Of a stretch of 64,000 nt of DNA, positions 55,031 through 64,000 are shown one piece after another (the first letter of the stretch is position 1; every line of letters starts with the position of its first letter). The stretch covers positions 52,390,546-52,454,545 of the forward strand of contig NC_065884.2 of assembly GCF_932274485.2 (NCBI RefSeq), in the 5' to 3' direction. A program made the translations under genes and the position numbers. The notes under the pieces are model-generated. The model saw nothing but the letters and a program-made list of their open reading frames with translations, was not told the origin of the DNA and did not search any database. The DNA is from Patella vulgata. Lineage: Eukaryota; Mollusca; Gastropoda; Patellidae.

Positions 55031-56068
55031 ATTACATCTGTCATGAAATTGTCAATATTGTAACATAATTTTTATTTGAAAATTTTTATTTTATGATAAA
55101 ATCTGTATGATATATGACGTAAATGGTCTTCACGGCATATCTGCATAATAATATTATATTTTGAAAAATTACTATTTTGCATAACTGCACTGAAATGAAT
55201 ATGTATGTTTTTCATAATAAAATTTAATTTCCGATCACATCTATTTATCTGGAGGATATTTATCTGACTAATATGTACTTGACGTATCGGTAGACATATC
55301 ATCTTATAAAAAACCCAAAAAAACTCAAAACAATAAATCAAATATCCAATGTTTTAAAAGCGATCTTCTCTTCCGTTACCACAAAGACAACGTTATGTAT
55401 GTTAGTGCATTAAAGATGCCCCCCCCCCCCGACCCCCCATGTTCAAACTGTATGAATTGGTAATATACATGTATTTGGATTAAAACATATTCAAACTGAT
55501 TTACATGTATCTATCAAAAGTTTGCTCGAAATTACCTTAAAACATTTTAATCAGAAGGAGAGTACTCCTAGCCACTAAAATCTATTTAAGCAGTCTTGTT
55601 TGGCACTTCACTTGACGGAGCGAGAATCCATATACCAGATTTTATTTGTCGTCCTCTAACCTCTTTTTAGGCCTCCCGTTTAAGCCTTTCTCTGTTCTCA
55701 CAACCGAGAGCCATTCGATCAACACACAATAAGCACTCCCTATGTCACATGGGCTGCAGACACGGCTGCCAGTTTGTGACACCCTTACAAGTTGTTTTTT
55801 TCTCAAAGAATCTAATATTTTTCTAGTGAGCTTGTATGTCTCTACTTTCAGTATATTTCAAATCAGCAATACTTTTATATTGCTTCTACCGTCATTGAGG
55901 CCGGTTACAATTTGGATCACTACTGCACTGAAAGTGTTACCAATATTTACCTAAATCTTAATATTTCCTATCTCAAAGGAATATTGTTACCGACAGGGTT
56001 AGTGTTTTGTACTTCTGTACTACTGTAATTCGGTAATCAGTGAGTAACACACAAAACTAAAAAATGAA

Positions 56069-56248
56069 AATGAAATTAAATGAGGTTTAACGTCCTACTG
56101 TTTTTCTCCCGACTGGCCTAATGAAGACGGGCATACGCTATAATGCAGTGTGCTATGACGGAAATTTTGCCCGGACAGCGGCGCTACGGTCTATACTCTT
56201 ATATCGAATTCCAACTGCCAAGGGGCCTTTTATGTACACAAATACTGG
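56069..56248 (-). repeat. SINE A, 3' half, well preserved
   Basis: AGGTTTAACGTCCTACTGTT, CTAATGAAGACGGGCATACG and ATTCCAACTGCCAAGG, in reverse orientation. Confidence 0.8.
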
Positions 56249-56862
56249 TTCATAAATATGTAACTCAGAATTAGAACTATACAAAACACTCGCCTAAATA
56301 ACGACAGGAACTTGAAACCAGGCTTAACGTCCGCTTCCATCCAGGGTAGTTTATATAATATATAAATACCCATCGTAAGTTAGATGACAACAAGGGCTAT
56401 TCTATTATCAAAGTAAACCACAGAACTTCATTCATTAATCACAGATTAAGATAAACTATAAATGACCTATCAACTACTTAATATCATTCCATTTTAATAT
56501 AGTTTATCGAGTGATCTGTAAATAAAGTATAAACATCCATTCAGCTTATATCTTATATTATAAACTTTCCACTGTTAATATATATACAAAACATGTGATG
56601 AAGGAAACCTCTCATTGGAAATCGCCCTCTTTTATGTTCATATTTCATTCATACCCAACAATCTACTATTTCTGTCTATTTATTCATATCTCTTTTCTAC
56701 ATAGACATTGTGAAGGCCGTTTATGGTTAATTATACGAATACCCATTATGTGGTCTTTTCAGTTAAACCACTCCTTGAAACTGTGTCAGACCAGTGTATA
56801 TCTATGTTTAAGAATCATCATCATCTAATGACATTTATACCACTAAAATACATATAATGTGT

Positions 56863-56935
56863 TTTGTTTAGGGGTTTCAATTATAGTTAAAGGTTTCCTG
56901 TTTTGTTAAGGGGTTTCAATTATAGTTAAAGGATT
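56863..56935 (+). repeat. Tandem duplication of about 36 bases
   Basis: AGGGGTTTCAATTATAGTTA then AAGG, repeated twice, each preceded by TTTTGTT. Confidence 0.8.
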
Positions 56936-57274
56936 CAGGAAACCTTTTTTTGTGTATCTGTTTTGATATCTATTTTTATGTAATGCTCAGTTCTTGGAAA
57001 TAACTTAATCTGAGACCCTAAAGTAAATATCGGCAGCCATTTTGATATGACATACATGATGTTATTTTCCATAGTCCGTGATGAATTGTCGTATGATGAA
57101 GTCCAAATCGCTAAACACCCCAAGGTGGTGGAAAAGTTCGGTGAAAAGTCGCAATTTCAGCGAAATTACTTTATTGTGGACTTAGTTATGAGTGTTTTGA
57201 CTTTTGACAAGACAGTCTCATTGCCATGTAACGGTGTTACAATAATAAACAATGTCTCTATTACCATTTATCGT

Positions 57275-57400
57275 TAAATTATTAAATGGCGAAGGTGTTC
57301 TAATCCATTCAATATCTCGGCCACCCGATAGTCTAGAGAGTTAATTAGGAGGTTGTCATGTGAATAAATATCCTAGTAATGATTTATATAACATTTGAAG
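57275..57400 (+). repeat. Unclassified dispersed repeat, copy 1 of the ATGGCGAAGGTG type
   Basis: AATTATTAAATGGCGAAGGT, GGCCACCCGAT and TTGTCATGTGAATAAA match 59825-59945 in order. Confidence 0.6.
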
Positions 57401-57859
57401 CCAAAAAAATGAAATAAGTAGATTTAGCTCTTGGTGATCGTGATGCACCTTTAACCAACATATTTAAAAGGAACTTAACGAGGTATCCACTATAAGAATA
57501 ATTAACTTAACAAATGTGGCGAGGAAACATTTATACAAAATTTGAGCCATTTTTGTGAACATTTATTACATATATTCACATATATGTTGAAACATACAGG
57601 AAGATTTATAATAAATGTCTATATAATTATGACATTGTGTGGGCCTACTATACGTGTACTTTGTTATAATTTATAGTGAAATCTACGTCTAAAAACTGTT
57701 CATGCATTAACACTCATAACCTTTTCACTATAAACTCCATATCATTTCGTCTGTTGAAATATGATACATTGTCATTGAAATAACTTCATACTTAACATTT
57801 TAAAACGCATATTGGACATGTCGCCTTCAGCTAAAATAGCATATTATATTGTATTGTGA

Positions 57860-58200
57860 ATTTAAAAAACAAACAAACAAACAAAAAAAAAACTCAAAGT
57901 AAAACACTAAGACGTCAACAAAGCCCGTGCACACCTATGATTATTACTCGATTTCTCGTCGGCGGCAATCTTTCGGACAGAAAGGATTTTTCCTGAAACA
58001 CGCTGTGGCGTATGTCGTGCGCGAGAAAGTTTATTTAAACGGTCACAAAAACAATGATTGGTCTTTTAGGAAAGTAAACATCTTGGCCGCCGTCAAAAAC
58101 TTTTATTCTGAACACAGAGCGCTGTGTCCGCAAACAGCGAGCGCTCAGTAGCCTCCATATAAAAAGCGATATGTCATCCTTGGAAGGGTTGGTTTCCGTC
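57860..58200 (+). promoter_or_regulatory. CpG-rich promoter-like patch with TATA motif
   Basis: After a long AT-rich tract, CpG-rich sequence (TCGTCGGCGGCAATC, GTCGTGCGCGAGAAAG, CAGCGAGCGCTC) leads to TATAAAAA at 58158-58165. An open frame at 57927-58151 resembles no known protein. It may be a gene start or a repeat-derived promoter. Confidence 0.3.
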
Positions 58201-58424
58201 GAAATGGACTATTAACTGTCTCGAAAAACATGTATTACAACTGGATATAAAAGGAAAAAAAGGGAATGGTGAAATATGTTTTCAACACCCCAAAGTTACC
58301 TTTGTGAATTGACGGATGATTCTGGATTAAATAAAGAGACAAATCAGTTACTGAAACCGAAACATTCGCTGAAAAAGATGCTCTAAGCATCGCCATCTTC
58401 AATATATAGGTACATTAAATCTAT

Positions 58425-58770
58425 TGCAGGCATTTCTTTAGGCCTTAAATTAACGCTATATAAATTATCAATTAGACATTAATTAACTTACCAAGACCAT
58501 ACTCAACTCTCGATGCCATCGAATGGCTCCGATATGAAGTAGATTTAAATACGCTTTGCGGTTACCGTAACAATGTATAGACTTTGTTTATTATCGCATC
58601 AACAGTAGCAATTACAGTCGAGGATAGACTGTAATTAATTCGCCGATAACTAGGCACGGAGTGAAGTAATTTGACTGAAATTTTTAACATATCCCCTTTC
58701 CATTATCTATTTTTAACTGCTATAGCGAGAACTGTCAGCTCTATCTAATCTTATATAATGCCTCTGGAAG
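58425..58770 (+). repeat. Unclassified dispersed repeat, longest copy
   Basis: The left part matches 48230-48370; the right part is complementary to 50393-50600. Together they outline a family member of at least 345 bases. It also shares words with 59680-59800. Confidence 0.6.
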
Positions 58771-60970
58771 TAATTCTGTCTGTGATGACAAATCTAGTGC
58801 GTGTTTATAACATATCTGTACATTTTGTGCATGTATAGACAAACTTTGTGCTTTGATTTTAATGAAAAGAACATAACATTTCCTATCATCTAAAACGAAC
58901 CAAGCCAAAACGGGCACCGAGAGAAACTACTACACATCTAAATATTATACACAAATATAATAATAAAAAAAAATCGTATAAACTATTTTATAATCATATA
59001 TTGACCTCCCTCGGACACTGAGCTTAATTTTGTTTCAATCCTTTATGACAGTCGCGTAAACAAGTTCAATAACAATAATTTGGAATACATTCTTTTTGGT
59101 CTAGTAATATCTTATAGGATAATAATTCAAGCGGTAGTCACTTCAACAAATATAATGATAAAAATGAAGGGTGAAATTATATAATCCAAAACCACTAAGT
59201 CTATGCGTTATATACTCAACATTGTTAGCATACTTTAGGATAAGATTTAGTTAAAGGTACATTTAGTCAAATATTATTCACTATAATATATAGTTTTAAA
59301 ATACAAAATGTCACGCAAGGCCAATAAAAATACCATTATTTACATTAAACAAGATTATTTAAGTGCCTTTGAATGTTATGCAGATAGTCATTCGGGAGAT
59401 TAAGACAAAACAATTAGGTTAGACATTTCATCGTATATAAACATATCTGTTTTGACATCCGTAGAATCACGAGGTAAAGATGTTGGCGTGGATTCAGTCG
59501 AAACTATCCTGAAATATATAAATGCGCAATAACTTTCTTTATATGATTGATGGATTGAATAATTTTAGAGTATATTTATTTGCACTCTTAAACTGTTTAT
59601 TTGCCACTATTTGGAATAGTCTGCATTTAAAGATATATTATGTAAGATTTACTAAAGAGCAGATAATTGTCGTTATGATAGAATGAAAAAGGAACAATAT
59701 ATTGAAAATTTCAGGCAAATTACTTCATTCTGAGGGAAGTTATGACTCTTTGAAGAATAGCGTAGTCTCGATTTTCATTGCTACCATTGTTACGATGATA
59801 AACAAACCTCCATTATACATTTTAAAATTAAATCATTAAATGGCGACCGTGTTTCAATCCGTTGAAAATCACAACCACCCGATGTGGCAGGAGTTGATTA
59901 TGGGCTTGCCATGTGAATAAAATGTATAATTAATAATTTATCTAACAGAAATATTTCTACCTATGGATTTGAGAATTTAATATCGGCAGATACGTACTTT
60001 CAAAAATGTAGTAACACGCCGAATTCCATCATATCGAAAACTGTATTTTTGGCCCAAATCAATCGTTCCTTCGTGGACCTTAATGTCCGCTTCCACAAAG
60101 TGTGGTATCGACGTCAAATACCCAAATCGATGAGACTTTCCCTTTAAATAGTTCGATAGTTATAAATGCGACTCTCCATATTCATTATATGTTTATCTGA
60201 TAAGTAAACAGTTTAACAAAAATAATACAAACTTGAAGACCAAATTATCCGATACTAAGCCGATGTGAAAGGCTTTATCTGTCTTTGCGGATAAATTCAA
60301 CAGCGGTGGTACACATATTTGGCTACTGCCCCTAGCGCCAGATTAACGCCAGGATTGACTGCATTGAAATGCGATGAGTGTCAAATTCCGCAATTTACAT
60401 GTGTCCTAATATCTTTCAAGATTTTGTTAAGTGATCAAAATGATTGTTGGATGGTAATCGTCCATAGACAATTACATAAATTATTGTTCAGATCTTACAG
60501 TATTTCGTGATTTTAAGCTGACCGAAAGGCGTCAACATTGTTTAATATTGCCCGAGGCTATACACGATAATATAGACTCCAATTAAAGGCAAGTGTCATT
60601 TTTTTTTGTGATTGGCAGCATACATTTCTACTAAACTAAATAGAGGTAAATATTTGAACACGATGTATTAAAATCGCAAATCTATTGAAGCCGTAGATCG
60701 TCATGTGCATGTGTAGCTTAATCCACGGTAAGATGTGCCCAGGTCGACAATTTAATATTTAATTTAGAATATAAAATTAAAATATCGACAGTAGATAATC
60801 TCTCGGTTTGATTCATAGGATTAAGAAGAGGCCCATTAAATGTTTTATTGAATATTATAGGTAATGTTGTCTTAATTGACAAGGATGCCGAATTTCGAGA
60901 AATTGTCGATTCATCATATCTTTGTAAATACGAAAAGGAATTTTGACGATTTTTAAAATGATAAATCCTT
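58771..60970. other. No supported gene; repeat copy at 59680-59945
   Basis: AT-rich DNA without coding signal. About 59680-59800 shares TGAAAATTTCAGGCAAATTA with the repeat at 50.4 and 58.6 kb, and about 59825-59945 is the second copy of the ATGGCGAAGGTG-type repeat. Confidence 0.5.
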
Positions 60971-60973
60971 TTA

Positions 60974-61049
60974 GAGATTCTCGTCTTCATTCACCCAGCC
61001 AGGACAGAACAGTAGGGCGTTATAACCCATTTCATTTCATTTCATTTTA
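60974..61049 (+). repeat. SINE A tail with ATTTC repeats
   Basis: CTCGTCTTCATTCACCCAGC, CAGAACAGTAGGGCGTTATA and CATTTCATTTCATTT; directly followed by a reverse SINE B. Confidence 0.75.
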
Positions 61050-61339
61050 GAGAGAGAAAGAGAGGGAGATAAATGAGGTTTAGCGTCCACTCGACATAAA
61101 CTAGGTCATTTCGGGAATATAACATACGGTTCAATTTTATGTCAATAATTCGCTTGCGCGTAGGGGGTCTTTAGCAGTGGGAGGAAACTGGGGGACCCCG
61201 AAAAACCCACGAGGTCGGACAGGCGATCCTACCCCTTGTCACGTACCAGCGGGGAATCGAAACCACGCCACTTGACTCAATTACATACCCCTTATGATGC
61301 AACGCGCAAGTGTTAACCATTCGGCCACCCAGTCCCCAA
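61050..61339 (-). repeat. SINE B, full-length, reverse
   Basis: GA-rich tail side, GTTTAGCGTCCACTCGACAT, the core complement (CCCCGAAAAACCCACGAGG), B-box complement (GGGAATCGAAACC) and A-box complement (TTAACCATTCGGCCACCC). Confidence 0.88.
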
Positions 61340-62531
61340 TTTCATTTTAGAGATTCTTCTTACACGATATTGTAGTTTGCAAGGGAAAAGAAATCATCTA
61401 ATAATGACTAGAGATATTTAAATTTTATCTTTATAATTATAAAGACGCTTAACATCAGTTACAAAATTAAAGGTTTTTGTTATTAGCTTATTCTATTTCT
61501 TATATCAGTTGTTTATTCCACTTGAAATAGAAATTTTATATATTTTCCACTTAAAGGAACTAAACCTCTAACGTAAGATTCTCCATAATATTCGAAATTA
61601 AAAACACGAATTAGAATGCAAAATCTGAGACGGGTGATGCTCGCGATATTAAAGTATCGTGTCTAACGTACCACAGTATAGTTGTTCCTCATTAAATACA
61701 CTTAAGCTACAGGAAATTAGAGATGTTCGATACACGAAAAACAATGTTAACATGATTTTAATACGACCAGATGTTCCCTTGTGAATACTATAACCTAACC
61801 CCAATACAATCAACAAAACAATCATTAACACATTAGAAGAATTCAACGAAGTAGACTATTTAACACAATAACCACCGTTACAGTAGTTGAAAGCTTCTAT
61901 AGATCCAGTTTAAGTATTTATTGTTTTATTAGGGGAGATATATTCAACAACTTGTTCTCTTATATAATATAACTCCTTTATATATTTCAAGGGTCAGAAT
62001 AACAATAATATATAACCCCTATTCAACTCTCTTATCTCGAATTCGTGTTTGATACAGACAGCTACAGGTTTACTCTTCTCTCAGCCTGCAAGAATAATTT
62101 ATTCCCTTATATATAATTCCATTCTGAACTTAAAGGGGGTGATACTTCGGGAGTAATCGTCGGTTGGTAAAACTATAATTTCGATTTGACTTTACAGTTC
62201 TAATTAATTTTTTTTCGGAAAAAAAGAGACTAATTTAAAAACCTGGTTTGCAGAGTTCAACGGCTTTTAGTTCCAAATTTTTAAGTTTTGAAATTTTATA
62301 CTAAACATATTTCATGTGATTCAAGTGGCTATTTTTTTTTATGAGAACCCGAAAATCAAATTGTATGTTTATATTTGATTGAATACATTATTGGACACAA
62401 ATCTAAACACGTTTGAACTTTCATTTTACGAGTCGTACATATATTTTATTCGTTTTCAAGGCGTTTTTGTGAAAAGTACCCTACTCTATGTATTTTCAGT
62501 ATTCAGGTGAATCTATGAATGGTTAAGAATC

Positions 62532-62894
62532 TATGGTGGTTAAGACGCTGGGTCGTTAGCCTGGAGGTCGGGTGTTCGATCCCTGCATTGGCCGAGAAAG
62601 TTCATCTGGATTTCCCGACGTGGTTTCCCCTTGTCAGTGGTGTAGAACGGAAGGCCTGACAAGGACAGCTGTCTAGTCTTTCGGATGAGACGAAAAACCG
62701 AGGTCCCGTGTATACATTGGAATGCACGTAAAAGATCCCTTGGCAGTTGGAATTCGATATAAGAGTAGGCGATAGTGCCGCTGCCCGGGCAAAATTTCCC
62801 TCATAGCACACTGTATGGCGTATGCCCGTCTTCATTAGCCCAGTATAGCAGCAGAACAGTAAGACTTTAAACCCCATTTCATTTCATTTCATTA
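62532..62894 (+). repeat. SINE A, full-length, best copy
   Basis: A box (ATGGTGGTTAAGACGCTGG), B box (GTGTTCGATCCCTGC) and GGCCGAGAAAGTTC. Then the middle TTTCGGATGAGACG, AAAACCGAGGTCCCGTGTAT and GAATTCGATATAAGAGTAGG, and tail TTTAAACCCCATTTC with ATTTC repeats. Confidence 0.9.
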
Positions 62895-63299
62895 AATCAA
62901 CGAGTGGGCCTCAATATTTTACACCATCCAGTATGAACATGTCAAGGTACAGTCAAAAGTAGGTTAAATCAATAATTATTTGTTATCGATCGGGAGTGAT
63001 CGTCAAAGTAAGAATAAAGCATGTGGTCGTGTAATCTTATTAGTGTGAGCCGTGTAAGTTTTAATATGTTAAGTTTCTGATCAACGTAATAAGATATGGA
63101 AACAGTTCTATAGATTTCACAGGTTACGCGATATCTGTTAATGTGGCGCAATATAACCCGGTTGAAGCTGACGTGCCATAAAACCCCATTTCATTCATGT
63201 TATATCTGTTAATGGAAGTGACTTCGTATGCAATCGAATGTAATGAAGTTTAAATGCTCGCTGAGACAATGGTAATTTTCATATCATTTGTTACGTGTA

Positions 63300-63685
63300 C
63301 AATGCCATGCGGGTGAATTTTGCCAAGACAGTGGCGTTTCCGCCTACTCCACTTCCCAATTCCCACTGTAAAAGGTTCTTTTAATTAGACAACACTTTAA
63401 AGTTGGGCCGGGTTTACATTTACATATGCAAATCAAAACCCAGATTATGGAACAATAGCCTAATTACCATCTGAACATTTCAAATCAAAGTGATCTCTAG
63501 AATTGCAATGGCCTGAAATATGTATAACGCAAATTCGGAATTCGGTGACTCAATAGAATGAATGACTTACTAATCACGATGATCCCTCATTACGTAGGCT
63601 ACATTAGATAGTATTAGCGGTCTTCATTCTTCATTAGCCCAGTCAGTACAGTAAAGTAAGACGTTAAACCCCATTTCATTTTCAG
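63300..63685. repeat. SINE A fragments
   Basis: A reverse piece at about 63303-63385 (GCCAAGACAGTGGCGTTTCC, CCCACTGTAAAAGGTTC) and a forward tail at about 63615-63683 (TTCATTAGCCCAGTCAGTAC, AAGACGTTAAACCCC). Another tail scrap is at 63170-63200. Confidence 0.65.
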
Positions 63686-63919
63686 ATAAATATTATGGAC
63701 ATGGTTATTCTAGGTACTATTGTTCGTGTTTCCTCAAAAACGCATCATAGCTTCAGATAGTTGTTGATAACTAGCTAGAATTAACCAGTTGTTTCTCCGT
63801 AAATTTATTTTCAGATTAAATTCTTATCGTATATCCTGCTCACACCAGTGCGTGTCATAAAAAAACACAATTGATTTATTTTAACTTCATGTTGAGGTTT
63901 TTTTTAATGTGAGATTTCA

Positions 63920-63975
63920 CAACTATATATACACATCGAGACGGGTGCTACAAACAAGACTTCAACGCTCTGTTT
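63920..63975 (+). promoter_or_regulatory. TATA-type promoter-like motif at window edge
   Basis: AACTATATATACACA followed about 35 bases later by ACTTCAACGCTC. A very similar pair lies at 33081-33125. It could be the start of a gene beyond the window. Confidence 0.25.
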
Positions 63976-64000
63976 AACATCAATTATTATATAAAGCTAA

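Noticed and set aside
57927-58151. 74-residue open frame
   Set aside because: No recognisable family, no clear splice structure; kept only as a promoter-like patch.
62532-62600. tRNA gene
   Set aside because: A and B boxes are present, but the sequence is a SINE head without a closed acceptor stem; the same holds for other SINE heads.

Overview
The window is AT-rich, intron-rich animal DNA. Small exons (60-230 bases) with GT-AG boundaries sit in introns packed with tRNA-headed SINEs, fold-back elements and tandem-repeat-cored elements. Protein resemblance and the repeat types (V-domain SINEs, satellite-cored non-autonomous elements) point to a lophotrochozoan, most likely a mollusc. The species cannot be named from sequence alone. 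No CRISPR, prokaryotic operon or LTR element was seen.

Four host genes can be assembled by exon joining: (1) the 3' exons of an ethanolamine kinase (+, 147-2145); (2) a complete calumenin-type ER calcium-binding protein (+, 7681-17290) with a two-codon first exon, a signal peptide, six EF-hand loops and a C-terminal HDEF; (3) a short single calponin-homology (transgelin/myophilin-like) muscle-type protein (-, 36193 to 26837) with a TATA promoter and noncoding first exon near 40.3-40.4 kb; (4) a complete RLIG1 (C12orf29-like) 5'-3' RNA ligase (+, 43583-49096). They belong to separate pathways: phospholipid synthesis, ER calcium handling, the actin cytoskeleton and RNA repair. Nothing suggests a cluster.

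The most interesting gene-level observation is in calumenin. Two tandemly duplicated, diverged versions of the exon encoding the acidic linker and EF-hand 5 (14102-14331 and 14410-14612) are separated by only 78 bases. Both have lengths of 3n+2, so inclusion of both or neither gives a premature stop, while exactly one keeps the frame. This is the signature of mutually exclusive splicing.

The rest is mobile and repetitive DNA. There are three tRNA-headed SINE groups (A, B, C), with A and B sharing the same 3' tail. Elements with ATACGCCCACA ends carry about 150-base tandem repeats. There are TTAA-flanked elements, one with a paralogous empty site, and a TA-flanked mariner-like MITE, also with an empty site. 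A MULE-like MITE has a perfect 10-base target duplication and telomere-like repeats inside. A GC-rich palindrome is built of smaller palindromes, and hammerhead-like motifs occur in inverted terminal repeats. From about 49.6 kb to the right end no gene could be supported. That stretch is AT-rich DNA with SINEs, dispersed repeats and two promoter-like patches.
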